Shown here piece by piece: positions 33,733 to 43,650 of a stretch of DNA of 64,000 nt; within the stretch, counting starts at the first letter, position 1; each line of letters opens with the position of its first letter. Under the pieces are notes generated by a model. The model ran no database searches, was not told where the DNA came from, and saw nothing but the letters and a program-made list of their open reading frames with translations. Position numbers and translations under genes: made by a program. Origin of the DNA: Bacteroidetes bacterium GWF2_43_63 (GTDB lineage: Bacteria > Bacteroidota > Bacteroidia > Bacteroidales > DTU049). The DNA is taken from NCBI GenBank assembly GCA_001769275.1, contig MEOQ01000014.1, positions 56,495 through 120,494 of the forward strand. The letters run 5' to 3'.

Positions 33733-34443
33733 CTACAGCATTCCGTCCTGCTTCATCTTTTCAATTAGAGCAGTAAATTCTTTCGGATGCATGGCGTCTT
33801 CAAGCTTATAATCGCCAATGCGGGTGCGGCACAACGAGCTCAGATACGCGCCTGAATTCAGGGCTTCACCAAAATCGCGGGCCAGCGACCGAATGTATGT
33901 ACCTTTGCTGCAGGTGACTCTGAACTCTATTTCAGGAATAGCAATTCTTGTTATTTCGAATTCGGAAATAGTAATTGGTCTTGGCTTTATATCTACTGGT
34001 TTACCTTTGCGCGCATACTCGTAAGCTCTCTTTCCATCAACTTTTACGGCGCTATGCTCGGGCGGGAGTTGCATAATCTCACCGATAAAAGTCTTTGCTG
34101 CCTCGCGAATCATTTCTTCCGTAATGTGCCCGGTAGGATATGTCTGATCGACCTCTCTCTCCCGGTCATAGGAAGGCGTTGTTGCACCAATGGTAAACGA
34201 ACCGGTATATTCTTTTTCCTGCGCCTGAATAATTTCCATATCGCGCGTTTTCTTGCCCGTAAGTACGACCAGCATGCCGGTTGCCAACGGATCAAGAGTG
34301 CCTGCGTGGCCAACTTTAACCGGCTCCGGAAGCGATTTCTTCAGACAATTCTTAATGAGGTTTACTACATCAAAAGAGGTCCATGTGTATGGTTTATCGA
34401 AAAGCAATATTTCACCGGCAGCAAAATCGAACATGCTATACAA
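33733..34443 (-). CDS. truB: tRNA pseudouridine-55 synthase
   Basis: 236 residues. It converts U55 to pseudouridine in the T-loop of tRNAs. Motif [19 protein letters not shown], motif II with the catalytic Asp51 in [15 protein letters not shown], and the later KREYTG-like [21 protein letters not shown] and [15 protein letters not shown] motifs are all present. The length equals the PUA-less form found in Bacteroidota. It overlaps uppP by 8 nt and is last in the DUF3098-uppP-truB operon. Confidence 0.97.
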   Translation of the reverse strand: MYSMFDFAAGEILLFDKPYTWTSFDVVNLIKNCLKKSLPEPVKVGHAGTLDPLATGMLVVLTGKKTRDMEIIQAQEKEYTGSFTIGATTPSYDREREVDQTYPTGHITEEMIREAAKTFIGEIMQLPPEHSAVKVDGKRAYEYARKGKPVDIKPRPITISEFEITRIAIPEIEFRVTCSKGTYIRSLARDFGEALNSGAYLSSLCRTRIGDYKLEDAMHPKEFTALIEKMKQDGML

Positions 34444-35218
34444 CGCTTAAATTATATCCTGCCAGAAGCAAGACAATAAGAACACCACCGAGTATTATTC
34501 TGTAATACCCAAAATACTTGAAACCATATCGGTTCAAAAACGCGATGAAACCTTTAATTGCGAGAATTGCAACCACAAAAGCCACCACGTTGCCGACGGC
34601 TAGCAGCTGCAAATTGTCAACAGACCCAAGTATTTCGTGATTTTTATAAAGCTTGTATACCGAGGCTGCAAGCATGGTTGGAACTGCCAGAAAAAAACTG
34701 AATTCTGCTGCCTGTTTTCTGCTTAGTCCCTGTGTCATGCCGCCGATGATGGTTGCTGCGGAGCGGCTGATGCCGGGTATAACAGCAATAATCTGAAACA
34801 AGCCAATCACAAATGCATTTTTCGACGACAAAACTTTTTCAGCTCTTTCCTGATTTTTAAACCAGCGGTCAACAAAAATCAGCACAATTCCACCAACAAA
34901 CAATGCAATGGCGACAATCAAAACGCTTTCGAGCATCTGATCGATGAGCGCTTCGAGCAAAAATGCAATCACCAGCGGGATGCAGGCAATAGCCAGTTTT
35001 ATATAAAAATCGAATGATTGAAAAAAACGTTTGATGTACATTACAACAACCGCCAGAATAGCTCCGAACTGAATATTGACAGTAAATGCTTTGGTGAATT
35101 CGTCTGATTCTATGCCAAGCAATGCTTCGGTTATTATCATATGACCAGTTGAGGAAACCGGCAAAAATTCTGTCAGACCTTCAACAATCGCGATAATAAT
35201 CGCATCGAACCAACTCAT
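34436..35218 (-). CDS. uppP: Undecaprenyl-diphosphatase
   Basis: 260 residues, about eight transmembrane helices. It removes phosphate from undecaprenyl diphosphate to recycle the lipid carrier for peptidoglycan and surface glycans. Both BacA/UppP signatures are intact: [17 protein letters not shown] near the N-terminus and [18 protein letters not shown] in the middle. It overlaps the DUF3098 gene by 4 nt upstream and truB by 8 nt downstream. Confidence 0.97.
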   Translation of the reverse strand: MSWFDAIIIAIVEGLTEFLPVSSTGHMIITEALLGIESDEFTKAFTVNIQFGAILAVVVMYIKRFFQSFDFYIKLAIACIPLVIAFLLEALIDQMLESVLIVAIALFVGGIVLIFVDRWFKNQERAEKVLSSKNAFVIGLFQIIAVIPGISRSAATIIGGMTQGLSRKQAAEFSFFLAVPTMLAASVYKLYKNHEILGSVDNLQLLAVGNVVAFVVAILAIKGFIAFLNRYGFKYFGYYRIILGGVLIVLLLAGYNLSVV

Positions 35219-35487
35219 TCTTCAGTCTTTTCTTTTGTCTTCGGGCGATGCATGATCGCTAAAATTTCAATCACAAAGCCACTAAGAATAAGAATCGGAC
35301 TCAATGTGATTCTTCTGAAACTATAAAGGTCCTCGCTGAACAGATTGGGATCTTCCGAACCTCCACCAATCATCAGGATAAAACCCAGCAAGATTACGCC
35401 CAGACCAATGAGCATCAGTATATAATTCATTTTGTCAAAAACAAATGTCTGTTTCTTTTCCGGGACAACACTTTGCTGTTTACTCAT
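35215..35487 (-). CDS. DUF3098 membrane protein
   Basis: 90 residues: a charged N-terminus ([15 protein letters not shown]), one helix (about 24-45, [20 protein letters not shown]), a soluble turn [24 protein letters not shown] forming a second helix, and a basic tail. This is the DUF3098 pattern. In Bacteroidota the family normally sits between ftsX and uppP. Here the upstream neighbour is a nucleoside phosphorylase, so the ftsX link is missing. The function is unknown. Confidence 0.9.
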   Translation of the reverse strand: MSKQQSVVPEKKQTFVFDKMNYILMLIGLGVILLGFILMIGGGSEDPNLFSEDLYSFRRITLSPILILSGFVIEILAIMHRPKTKEKTEE

Positions 35488-35571
35488 TGTTATAGAATTT
35501 GAATTGCAAAAATAATCATTTTTTTCCTGCCTGATGAAATCAATGGAAAACTGAATCGGTCAGAAACTATT

Positions 35572-36459
35572 TTAAATACGGTCAAGCACCAGTTTAATAA
35601 GCTTCTTCATGGGTGGATGATAATCCTTGATGAAAGTTTTATCGGCACGATTGGCAATGACTACACAAACAGTGCAGGCATTGTGTCCCAGCATTTTTGC
35701 AAGCCCATACAAAGCCGAAGTTTCCATTTCAAAATTTGTAACCTTCATCCCCTGATGATCAAAAGCAGCTACCAAATTATTGAATTCGGGATAATGAAGC
35801 CCAAGTCGTAGCTCGCGTCCCTGCGGGCCATAGAAACCGCCAAAAGTCATGGTCATTCCAGTCGGATGTCCGGTGGAAAGTTTTTTCAACAGTTTCGCAT
35901 CACCCTCAACAACGTAAGGTGCAGCCCAGGTTCCGGGCCATCCTACCTGATTGGCAAGCGCGAGTTCAATTTCCGGACAGCGGCTATTTATGCTGCCTGA
36001 GTAAAAATGCATCAGCCCGTCGGTTCCAATGCCATGGCTCGAAAAAAGAAATGAACCCACCGGAATGCTTTTCTGAATACCTCCCGAAGTGCCGATGCGG
36101 ACGAGGTTTAATGTTTTATGCGTCTTTTTAGCAACGCGCTTTTTCAGATCAATATTGGCCAAGGCATCAAGTTCGTTGATGACAATGTCAATATTGTCGG
36201 GCCCCATTCCTGTGCTGATCACACTTATTTCTTTCCCCTTATATGTGCCGGTACGGGTACAGATTTCGCGGTTTTGCTTTTTCACTCTCACCTTGTCAAA
36301 CAATGATGAAATGAGTTCAACCCTGGCTGGATCGCCCACCAATATTATGTTGTCAGCAATATCTTCCGGTTTCAGATTTAGATGATAAACAGAGCCATCT
36401 TCACGAAGGATAAGTTCAGATTCAGCAATTCTTTTCATTTTATTTCTTAATTTAGCCAT
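35572..36459 (-). CDS. Nucleoside phosphorylase, uridine-phosphorylase-like
   Basis: 295 residues of the NP-I fold. Phosphate-site region NIILVGDPARVELISSLF, STGMGPDNIDIVINELDAL, the LVRIGTSGGIQKSIPVGSFLFSSHGIG motif, and a C-terminal substrate site with NFEMETSALYGLAKMLGH (Met-Glu that contacts ribose). It should cleave a nucleoside, probably uridine, with phosphate to a base and ribose-1-phosphate. A shorter start at MKRIAESE (36438) is equally plausible. It is divergent from the Usp gene at 36483. Confidence 0.9.
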   Translation of the reverse strand: MAKLRNKMKRIAESELILREDGSVYHLNLKPEDIADNIILVGDPARVELISSLFDKVRVKKQNREICTRTGTYKGKEISVISTGMGPDNIDIVINELDALANIDLKKRVAKKTHKTLNLVRIGTSGGIQKSIPVGSFLFSSHGIGTDGLMHFYSGSINSRCPEIELALANQVGWPGTWAAPYVVEGDAKLLKKLSTGHPTGMTMTFGGFYGPQGRELRLGLHYPEFNNLVAAFDHQGMKVTNFEMETSALYGLAKMLGHNACTVCVVIANRADKTFIKDYHPPMKKLIKLVLDRI

Positions 36460-36482
36460 TCATTGATTACAAAAATACAAAA

Positions 36483-37355
36483 ATGGAGAGTAAGTACGAC
36501 AATATTTTAATTCCTATTGATTTTGGTCGACGAACCGACATACAAATTCAGCAGGCCTACTATCTGGCACGCCTGATGAATTCCTCAATGACGCTTGTTC
36601 ATGTAATCAACCAGCGAAATGCCATTTCGTATCAGGATCAGCAATCATCAGTTTCATACGTCGAAGCTGACGAAAGCATCATGGTGAAAATACGACGTCT
36701 GGCCAATCATTTTTCGGAAAAATTCAGCCACGAAGTCAATTTTGCAGTGCTTGAAGGCAATGTTTACGAACAGATTGTTGATTTTGCTTCAAAAACTCAT
36801 GCCCGGCTTATCGTAATGGGAAAATCGGGTAAAACAAGCCCACTGCAGAATTCTATCGGGAAATACACCGCTCAGGTTATCCGTATGGCAAATTGCCCAG
36901 TTCTTACCATTAACAGCATTGTGAAATCATCATTTGATAAAATTCTTCTTCCACTCGATCTGTCAAAACAAATCAAAAATAAAATTGCTGTTGCCGTTTT
37001 GTTCAGCCGCTATTACGGATCGACCATAAAAATGCTGACTGTCATTACCCGCGACAACTTTAGTCAGGAAAAAGAATTCACTGAAAAAATGAATAAAACC
37101 AGAGAATTTCTGACCGAGAACAATGTTGCCTGCACAACTGAAATTATTTATAATTTTTCAGGAAATACAACCATTGCAGATCGCATCATTCAATATGCAA
37201 GCGACACAGAATCTGACATTATCATGATCATGACTCAGCAAGAGCAAAACTGGCATCACACTTTCGTTGGTTCCACTGCATCAAACGTAATTAAGAACAG
37301 CCAAATCCCGGTAATCAGCATTACGCCTAACGATGATGCTGTAAGAAATATTTAA
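36483..37355 (+). CDS. Tandem-domain universal stress protein
   Basis: 290 residues made of two Usp domains. Domain 1 (about 1-145) has YDNILIPIDFGRRTDIQIQ and the nucleotide-binding-type end IVMGKSGKTSPLQNSIGKYTAQVIRMANCPVLTI. Domain 2 (about 148-285) has FDKILLPLDLSKQIKNK and IIMIMTQQEQNWHHTFVGSTASNVIKNSQIPVISI. The second domain has lost the glycine motif (MTQQEQ) and is probably structural. It is a single gene in a convergent arrangement with folP. Confidence 0.92.
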   Translation: MESKYDNILIPIDFGRRTDIQIQQAYYLARLMNSSMTLVHVINQRNAISYQDQQSSVSYVEADESIMVKIRRLANHFSEKFSHEVNFAVLEGNVYEQIVDFASKTHARLIVMGKSGKTSPLQNSIGKYTAQVIRMANCPVLTINSIVKSSFDKILLPLDLSKQIKNKIAVAVLFSRYYGSTIKMLTVITRDNFSQEKEFTEKMNKTREFLTENNVACTTEIIYNFSGNTTIADRIIQYASDTESDIIMIMTQQEQNWHHTFVGSTASNVIKNSQIPVISITPNDDAVRNI

Positions 37356-37365
37356 TGCCCGATTT

Positions 37366-38205
37366 TCAGAGCATTTCAATCACCCGAATACACTGCATTG
37401 CTGCGGCAACATCGTGAACACGAAGGATTGAAGCGCCTTTCAGCAACGCGATGGTTTGCAACGCAATGGTACCTGGCAAAACATCTTCAGGGGTGCTTTT
37501 CAAAGCTTTATAAATCATCGATTTTCGGCTGATGCCAACAAGCAACGGCTTGTTGTGAAAAGTAAATGCCGAAAGGTTTTTTAAAAGGGAATAATTCTGC
37601 TCTGTTGTTTTTGAAAAGCCAAAACCCGGATCAACAATAACGTCTGAAAGGCCCAACTGTTGCAGAATTTCAATTTTGGCAGCAAAATAATCATTGATTT
37701 CTTTCACCACATCAGTATATTGGGTATGGCTCTGCATATCCTTCGGCCAGCCACGCATATGCATCATTATGTATGGACTTTTTTTCTCTGCTACCAGCGG
37801 AAGCATTTGAACATCATGGTCACCGGCAGAAATATCGTTGATAATGTCAGCACCCTCATCAAGCAATTGGCGCGCTACTGAGGCATTCGAGGTGTCGATG
37901 GAAAAAATCGCATCGGGAAATTCTTTTCGCAGCATCGGGAAAACGCGCATAAGACGGTTGATTTCTTCCGCTGTGCCCGGATATTCAGAACCGGGACGCG
38001 TGCTCACGGCACCTACATCAATCATCGACGCACCTTCGGATATCAGTCTGCTACATCTTTCACAGGCCTGTTTTTCATCTTCAGTTCTGCTTGCCGAAAA
38101 ATAGGAGTCGGGCGTAATATTAATAATACCCATCACTGCCGGAAAGTCAAATTCATGCAAGCTTCCGCGAATATTCAGTGAGAATTTTTTAACTGCTGAT
38201 TCCAT
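37366..38205 (-). CDS. folP: Dihydropteroate synthase
   Basis: 279 residues from the ATG at 38205. The start at 38235 adds ten unconserved residues and would leave 8 nt to the divergent tmk gene. The enzyme joins p-aminobenzoate to the pterin diphosphate in folate synthesis. Conserved parts: VMGIINITPDSYF, ASMIDVGAVSTRPGS, IFSIDTSNASVARQLLDEGADIINDIS, IVDPGFGFSKTTEQN, LLVGISRKSMI and ILRVHDVAAAMQ. TIM-barrel length is normal. Confidence 0.95.
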   Translation of the reverse strand: MESAVKKFSLNIRGSLHEFDFPAVMGIINITPDSYFSASRTEDEKQACERCSRLISEGASMIDVGAVSTRPGSEYPGTAEEINRLMRVFPMLRKEFPDAIFSIDTSNASVARQLLDEGADIINDISAGDHDVQMLPLVAEKKSPYIMMHMRGWPKDMQSHTQYTDVVKEINDYFAAKIEILQQLGLSDVIVDPGFGFSKTTEQNYSLLKNLSAFTFHNKPLLVGISRKSMIYKALKSTPEDVLPGTIALQTIALLKGASILRVHDVAAAMQCIRVIEML

Positions 38206-38243
38206 AGAATTAATATCTTCGCAAATGTAAACCATAATTTGGG

Positions 38244-38927
38244 ATGAAGAAAGGAAAATTCATAGTTTTGGAAGGGCTCGACGGAAGCGGAAAATCGACT
38301 CAAACCGATCTTTTGCTCAATGCGGTCCGAAACAAAGGCATTGATGCGGAATTCATTCATTTTCCACGAACCGACGACAGCAGTCCGTTCTATGGACCAA
38401 TGCTGAAGCGCTTTTTGAAAGGTGAACTTGGGTCATTAACTGAAGTCGATCCGTGGTTTGTCGCCATGCTATTTGCCGGTGACCGTCGCAACGATGGACC
38501 TGCAATTTCAAAATTTCTCGACGAAGGCAAATGGGTTATTGCCGACCGCTACGTGCTTTCAAATATTGCTTTTCAGGGAGCAAAAATAAAAGCGCTGGCA
38601 GAAAAAAAATCACTTGCCCGCTGGATTTTGCATACAGAATTTGATGTATTTCAACTGCCTGTTCCCGATCAGACATTTTTTATTCATATGCCAATCGCAT
38701 TCTGCAGGAATAATGTGTTGAATCAAAGAACAGGAGCCGACCGCAATTACCTCGACGGGAAAACAGATATTCATGAAGCTGATTTTTCTTTTCAGAACAG
38801 TGTGTACGAAATGTACAAATTCATGCTCTCTGATCCTGATTTTCATCTGACTGAATTGCTTATAAACGAGCCCGTGCCTGCGCCCGCAGAAATTCATTCC
38901 ATGCTGATGAAAAAACTTGAATTCTGA
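38244..38927 (+). CDS. tmk: Thymidylate kinase
   Basis: 227 residues. It phosphorylates dTMP to dTDP. The P-loop is EGLDGSGKST (residues 10-19). The DR motif is in VIADRYVLSNIAFQGAK. IEFIHFPRTDDSS-type substrate contact and a variant lid region (QRTGADRNYLDGKTDIHE) complete the family pattern. It is divergent from folP and 5 nt ahead of the nuclease gene, with which it may be co-transcribed. Confidence 0.93.
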   Translation: MKKGKFIVLEGLDGSGKSTQTDLLLNAVRNKGIDAEFIHFPRTDDSSPFYGPMLKRFLKGELGSLTEVDPWFVAMLFAGDRRNDGPAISKFLDEGKWVIADRYVLSNIAFQGAKIKALAEKKSLARWILHTEFDVFQLPVPDQTFFIHMPIAFCRNNVLNQRTGADRNYLDGKTDIHEADFSFQNSVYEMYKFMLSDPDFHLTELLINEPVPAPAEIHSMLMKKLEF

Positions 38928-38932
38928 TTGAA

Positions 38933-39667
38933 ATGTTTATAAACAGAATTCTGTCTTCACTCTTCCTGCTTTTCTGCAGCATGCTTATACACGCTCAACT
39001 GCACCCAGTCTGCGATTCAGCGTCACTCATTGAACACCGGTTTTTCAGTCTTTGCTACAACGAAAAAACGGAACAGGCCGATTGGGTATTTCATTACATC
39101 ACACCCAACCGTTTGAAAAATAAGGTAGCAAGCCGCTCAGATGATTACCGGCCTGATGCTGAAGTTAAAACCGGGTCGGCTGAACTCAGCGATTACAGAC
39201 ACTCCGGCTTCGATCGCGGCCATCTGTGTCCCGCTGGGGATATGGGTTTCGACAGCGTTGCCATGAGTGAAAGTTTTTTTCTGAGCAACATGTGTCCGCA
39301 ATTTGCCGGCTTTAACAACGGCATCTGGAATTCGCTCGAACAGCGAATCCGCCAATGGGGACTTATGTTCGACACGCTGTTCATTTTTACAGGACCCGTT
39401 TTTTACGATACCACTTATTCTTCCATTGGAGAAAATAAGGTTGCCATCCCTGATGCCTGTTATAAAGTATTACTTGGAAAGAAAGGCACCGTGCTGCATT
39501 CGATAGGATTCATAATTCCAAATCTGGATGGACTGAAAAATTATCTTGCCTACAGTGTGGCCGTTGACAAAGTTGAAGAAGTCACTCTGCTGGATTTTTT
39601 CTCTGTGCTGGAGGACAGCATCGAAGCCATTCTTGAAAAGAAAAAGAGCAATATCTTTTTCTATTAG
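38933..39667 (+). CDS. Secreted DNA/RNA non-specific endonuclease (NUC1)
   Basis: 244 residues with a signal peptide (1-22, ending IHAQ), so it acts in the periplasm or outside. The active-site motif DRGHLCPAGDM is complete with catalytic His97, followed by the Mg-binding Asn segment FFLSNMCPQFAGFNNGIWNSLEQRIRQW and the FIFTGPVFY strand. It probably degrades extracellular nucleic acid for nutrients or biofilm turnover. It starts 5 nt after tmk, an unrelated function. Confidence 0.94.
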   Translation: MFINRILSSLFLLFCSMLIHAQLHPVCDSASLIEHRFFSLCYNEKTEQADWVFHYITPNRLKNKVASRSDDYRPDAEVKTGSAELSDYRHSGFDRGHLCPAGDMGFDSVAMSESFFLSNMCPQFAGFNNGIWNSLEQRIRQWGLMFDTLFIFTGPVFYDTTYSSIGENKVAIPDACYKVLLGKKGTVLHSIGFIIPNLDGLKNYLAYSVAVDKVEEVTLLDFFSVLEDSIEAILEKKKSNIFFY

Positions 39668-39824
39668 AGAATAAATAAAATTGTCAATACCATCGACAGA
39701 AAGTTGTTTCAAAACTCTATCGCACGGATTACAAATCGCGCGATAATATGTAGTTGTGTCACTAGCAGTTTCGCGCCTGTCACTCCGAGCCCTGCTGTCA
39801 CGCTTAGCCCCGCTGCTGTCACAT

Positions 39825-39867
39825 TGAGCGGAGTCGAAATGTCAACAGCGGGATAAACTCCGTCGAA
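39825..39867. repeat. Dispersed repeat copy A
   Basis: TGAGCGGAGTCGAA followed 12 nt later by GGATAAACTCCGTCGAA. The same two words in the same order and spacing occur at 53858-53900. The words GGAGTCGAA and TTCGACGGAGTTTATCC hint at an older palindrome. Confidence 0.7.
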
Positions 39868-40176
39868 GCGTCGGCAGCGAAAATCAACAAAAGTATTGTC
39901 CGAAGTATAAAACGAGATCCCGGTTGTATCAGCAAAGCACTAACTGTCACACTGAGTGATGAAGCATTCCGCATTATGCTTCTCAAGCTTCATCGTATCG
40001 AAGTGCGACTTATTAAACCCGCTGCCGTTCTTCGATACATTTGTAGCTCTTTCTTTCATGAGTCCATTTTTCAAATACTCTGAATGACAGCGGGGAGCAG
40101 CGACCGGGAACTCAAAACTTGCTTCTGTTGGTTTTCAATTTATATTGCGAACAAGCCATCAGCAGATTTCAGACAT

Positions 40177-40202
40177 AAAAAAACCCGGCCATCAGCCGGG
40201 TT
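40177..40202 (-). terminator. Terminator after the 218-residue lipoprotein gene
   Basis: The 8-bp stem AACCCGGC/GCCGGGTT (40182-40189 with 40195-40202), loop CATCA, is followed on the minus strand by a U-run from the A-tract 40177-40183. It lies 17 nt past the stop at 40219. Confidence 0.9.
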
Positions 40203-40218
40203 CAGAATGAAAAATGTT

Positions 40219-40875
40219 TTAATAGAACATCGAATTGATAAATGAGAACCGCCCACGTCCATCCGTTAGTATCACTGTGCCGGAGCCATTTTTTTCGAAC
40301 AAGGTGCAATTATACTGCAAATACAATTCATGCGTGCTGATGCCACCGGGAACAGTTACATTGTGGGTTGTATCAACAGTCAGACTTGCGCTCTGTGTTG
40401 CTTCATCCGAAGCATACCAGTCACCTTCCGCGGTGCGCCACATAATGCGCATCCCCGTATGATAGACGCTGTCAGCTACCATTGTTGGATTGTACCAAGG
40501 AAGTGTGGCTTGCGAAAGAAATGCATGAAAAATGCTGTCTTTGTCCAATCCTAGTGTATCAAACAGGTTCACGAGCTCAATTTTGAACTCTTCGCGAGAA
40601 GAAACATAATAGCCCGAAGCTGACTGATACAGGCGGATTCCAGTGATATAATGGTCGCCGGAGGCATCAGAATATCCTGTATCATATGGCTCAACCAAAT
40701 AGCCATTAACACCTGGAGTGATTGATTTGTTATTCTCTCCTATAACCGCGGAGAAAAAAGTCGAATTTGGTTCAGGAACTTCTGTGTCTTCCTCCGTTTC
40801 ACATGAGGTGAAAAACATTGGCGTAAACATGGCTACAAAAATTATTGTGCCTAAAAGAGTCAGAATTTTTTTCAT
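40219..40875 (-). CDS. Hypothetical lipoprotein
   Basis: 218 residues. The signal (1-25) ends in the lipobox FTSC (Cys26), then an acidic linker ([11 protein letters not shown]) and a mature part of beta character ([96 protein letters not shown]). I recognise no family. It is a single gene with its own terminator, divergent from apbE with 80 nt between starts. Confidence 0.8.
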   Translation of the reverse strand: MKKILTLLGTIIFVAMFTPMFFTSCETEEDTEVPEPNSTFFSAVIGENNKSITPGVNGYLVEPYDTGYSDASGDHYITGIRLYQSASGYYVSSREEFKIELVNLFDTLGLDKDSIFHAFLSQATLPWYNPTMVADSVYHTGMRIMWRTAEGDWYASDEATQSASLTVDTTHNVTVPGGISTHELYLQYNCTLFEKNGSGTVILTDGRGRFSFINSMFY

Positions 40876-40955
40876 GGGGAAAAAATAATTTTTACTATAA
40901 ACAAAAACAATCCTTGTACGAAATTAGAATAAAAAATGTTATGTTCGCAGAAAAA

Positions 40956-41951
40956 ATGAAAAAAATATTATTCCCGGTTCTCGCAATGTTGATTGTTGCG
41001 TGCGGAAACCAGCACCAGACTTCGTTGACCGAATGGTCCGGAAGTGCGCAGGGGACAACGTTTCATATAAAATGGTACGGATCTCCAGACCAGGTTGAAA
41101 AAACATCCATCGATAGCATTTTGCACTCATTTGACCTTATAGCGTCACTCTATAACGACTCATCGCTGCTATGCCGCATCAACAGAGGAGAAAATCCGGA
41201 GATGAGTAAGGAATTGATTGCATTGCTCGAAAAATCACTCGAAATATCAAAAAAGACAGATGGTTACTTCGATATTACCGTTGGACCGCTTGTCCGCGCA
41301 TGGGGTTTTGGCCGCGAAAAAGGCACAGACCCTGATTCCACCACCATTGATTCTTTGAAAAAACTCGTCGGATACCAGCTGATTTCCATTAAAAACAATC
41401 ATCTTGCCTTCGACACAAGCGGCATCCAGATTGATCTGAACGCCATCGCACAGGGCTATTCCGTTGACCTGATTGCCGAATTTCTTGAAGCAAAAGGAGT
41501 TCATGATTACATGGTCGAAATCGGAGGCGAAGTGCGCGTTTCAGGCAAAAAACCGGACGGATCTTCCTGGGTGGTTGGCATCGAACGTCCAGCAGAAAAC
41601 GAATTTGCCGAACAGGAAATTTTCCGAAAACTGGCTATTACGGATATCAGCATTGCCACATCGGGCAGCAGCCGCAAATTCTATGTGAAAGATGGAGTCA
41701 AATATTCGCACACCATCGATCCACATACCGGATATCCGGTCAGTCACTCGCTTTTGAGTGTTACAGTCATCACCAAAAAATGCATGGATGCCGATGCCTA
41801 TGCTACCGCGTTTATGGTTATGGGAATTGAAAAAGCCAAAATAATTCTGGAGCAGAACAAAGACATGGAAGCATTTTTCATTTTCAGCGCTCCCGACGGC
41901 ACCCTGAAAACAGACAGCACCAGCGGGTTTGAGAAATATTTTGTTGAATAA
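40956..41951 (+). CDS. apbE: FAD:protein FMN transferase lipoprotein
   Basis: 331 residues from the ATG at 40956, where the lipoprotein signal [16 protein letters not shown] begins (40941 is also possible). ApbE attaches FMN to Thr/Ser of target flavoproteins such as NqrB/C or RnfG. Motifs include the [11 protein letters not shown] start, [61 protein letters not shown] and the Mg-site end [15 protein letters not shown] with [13 protein letters not shown]. No flavoprotein target is encoded nearby. Confidence 0.94.
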
Positions 41952-42146
41952 ATTCTGTCGTAACAAGCGTGGAGTTTATCACGCTGAAAGCGTGGCGTTA
42001 CAGACGTTACACGTTACAAGCGTTACGGTCGTTACATCAGAGCTGTCAGCCGTCAGCTCTGAGCAGGAGCTTTGAAAATCTTTTTCAAGATGGGCGCGAG
42101 TCTCCTGCTTGCAACGTTTTGCGCTGATGCGTGACCAACAACATAC

Positions 42147-42180
42147 TATCACTGGCGCGGATATTTTATCCGTGACAGTT
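42147..42180. repeat. Dispersed hairpin repeat copy A
   Basis: TATCACTGGCGCGGAT, a short AT spacer, then ATCCGTGACAGT. The arms CACTG-GCGCGGAT and ATCCGTG-ACAGT form an imperfect hairpin. A near-identical copy is at 55328-55361. The gap 41952-42237 otherwise holds CGTTAC-rich words (41995-42035) and small stems but no gene. Confidence 0.75.
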
Positions 42181-42237
42181 TGCACCATGCTTTGTGTGCG
42201 AGATCTATCACACTGCAAGCAGGACATTGTGCAGCAA

Positions 42238-42792
42238 TTAATAGTATTTCACCTTGCGCACAACGCCAGCTTTGTCATAAAAAATCCATTTGCCGCTACG
42301 CTTACTTCTTGGTTTTTTTGCAGCCTGAACAATCCGCCCTTCACATTTGAGAGTGTTGTTCGACCGAAATTCTTTACGATAATAGTTGTCAGCATATGAC
42401 AAATTTGGAATTGCTCTTTTGAAATAATAACCAACAGAATCATATAATCTGATTGTGGAAAGTGTTCCATCCGAATAAAACATAGTGTCAGCAACAGGTT
42501 GACCTTTCCCGTCGCAGTAATACGTGTACCATGGGATTCCCGATTTTCTACTCAATTTGATTTTTCCCACTGGCGTTAAAAAATAACCGCCATTTCCTGC
42601 TTTAATCTTGAGGTAATACCCGCTTTCCTTAGGCATTCCATTTCTATGAAATCTATTACGGTGAACGTAACCTGAAAATTCCGGATTAGCCTTTACAACA
42701 GAATCGCACCATGCGCTGTCGGCAATGAAATGCTGCGCATTTGAGCTGTAAGAAAGTGCCGTAAAACAAACAATAAATAGCAGTCGGAACAT
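42238..42792 (-). CDS. Periplasmic MORN_2-like repeat protein (paralogue 1)
   Basis: 184 residues from the ATG at 42792, where the signal peptide MFRLLFIVCFTALSYSSNAQ begins. The start at 42861 adds an unconserved leader and would overlap the paralogue. The mature part has short repeats of MORN_2/YwqK type: RNRFHRNGMPKESGYYLKI, MFYSDGTLSTIRLYDSVGYY, FRSNNTLKCEGRIV, and the end GKWIFYDKAGVVRKVKYY. It shares this end and the start H-x-I-A/P-D-S-x-x-C-D-S-V/I-V-K-A with the upstream paralogue. The function is unknown. Confidence 0.83.
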   Translation of the reverse strand: MFRLLFIVCFTALSYSSNAQHFIADSAWCDSVVKANPEFSGYVHRNRFHRNGMPKESGYYLKIKAGNGGYFLTPVGKIKLSRKSGIPWYTYYCDGKGQPVADTMFYSDGTLSTIRLYDSVGYYFKRAIPNLSYADNYYRKEFRSNNTLKCEGRIVQAAKKPRSKRSGKWIFYDKAGVVRKVKYY

Positions 42793-42857
42793 GTTCTTAT
42801 AATTAATGTCAATCACAAATTTCAGAGGTTTTAAGCAGTAATCATTTATGTTGTTAC

Positions 42858-43421
42858 TCAATAGTATTTCACCTTGCGCACAGCGCCATTTTTACTGTAA
42901 AAAATCCACTTGCCGCGACGCTCATGTGCCAGCTGCTCTTCCAAATTGAAAAGCCGGCCTTCTTTTCGAGGAACTCCATTCTGATAGAATTTTTTTAAAT
43001 AATAATTATCAGGAGTGAAAGAGTCAGACATGGAATTACGCTTATAGTGATAAACGCTTACGGAATCATAAATCTTCACTTTTTTTAATACCTGCGAATA
43101 ATAAAACATAGTATCTGAACCAGAGGCCCGGCCATTGTAATCATTATAATAAACCTGATACAAATCACCATTTCTGTAAAATTCCGTAATCCTGCCAACT
43201 GTGATGTCAATGTCAAATTGGGCATTCATTCTCTTTCGCAATATTAAAGCCTCACCTTTAAGATTTCCATTGCTATAATATTTCTTGTCATGATAATATT
43301 TTACATAATTGGTGTCTGCTTTCACAATGGAATCACAGTAAATACTGTCCGCTGGAATAATTTGTGATTGAGCCACAATTGCCAATCCCAGCAATACTGC
43401 AAATATTAAAGCCTTAATCAT
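42858..43421 (-). CDS. Periplasmic MORN_2-like repeat protein (paralogue 2)
   Basis: 187 residues from the ATG at 43421 (signal peptide MIKALIFAVLLGLAIVAQSQ). Repeats: KKYYSNGNLKGEALIL, EFYRNGDLYQVYYN, MFYYSQVLKKVKIYDSVSVY, KFYQNGVPRKEGRLF, then the end GKWIFYSKNGAVRKVKYY, almost the same as its neighbour. The tandem pair is clearly a local duplication. MORN_2 repeats occur in secreted and periplasmic Bacteroidota proteins, and the antitoxin label often given to them is not supported here because no toxin is adjacent. Confidence 0.84.
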   Translation of the reverse strand: MIKALIFAVLLGLAIVAQSQIIPADSIYCDSIVKADTNYVKYYHDKKYYSNGNLKGEALILRKRMNAQFDIDITVGRITEFYRNGDLYQVYYNDYNGRASGSDTMFYYSQVLKKVKIYDSVSVYHYKRNSMSDSFTPDNYYLKKFYQNGVPRKEGRLFNLEEQLAHERRGKWIFYSKNGAVRKVKYY

Positions 43422-43650
43422 CGAATCATTATTTTCCCACAAAAATAACAAATTCATTTTATCTCTGATCAATAAATGAATTGCGTCATTTTCAAATTTT
43501 CAACCGAACGATGAAATCGTGAGCTCATGAACACATTTTAAAACAACATAATGAGTGAATAAATCAACACATTTTCAAATTAGCACATCAGCACATTAGA
43601 TTACCATCGTATCAAATTATTAATTATTTTTGCCTTAAATAGAATCTGAA

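Larger units (their letters stand above)
39668..40218. other. Intergenic region with decayed dispersed repeats
   Basis: No gene is visible in this 551-bp gap. It is filled with fragments such as CTGTCAC, CATTGAGCGGAGTCGAA, GGATAAACTCCGTCGAA and CATCGTATCGAAGTGCG, typical of dispersed intergenic repeats. A minus-strand terminator closes the right end. Confidence 0.6.

Noticed and set aside
42007..42040. A partial look-alike of the island operator (TTACAC followed by GTTACATCA)
   Set aside because: The spacing is 18 nt rather than 14, the TCACAC end is missing, no CAAA lies at the fixed distance, and the words belong to a local CGTTAC repeat.
42238..43421. Toxin-antitoxin pair suggested by the YwqK antitoxin label often given to MORN_2 proteins
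   Set aside because: Both proteins are exported paralogues of each other, and no toxin-like gene is adjacent.
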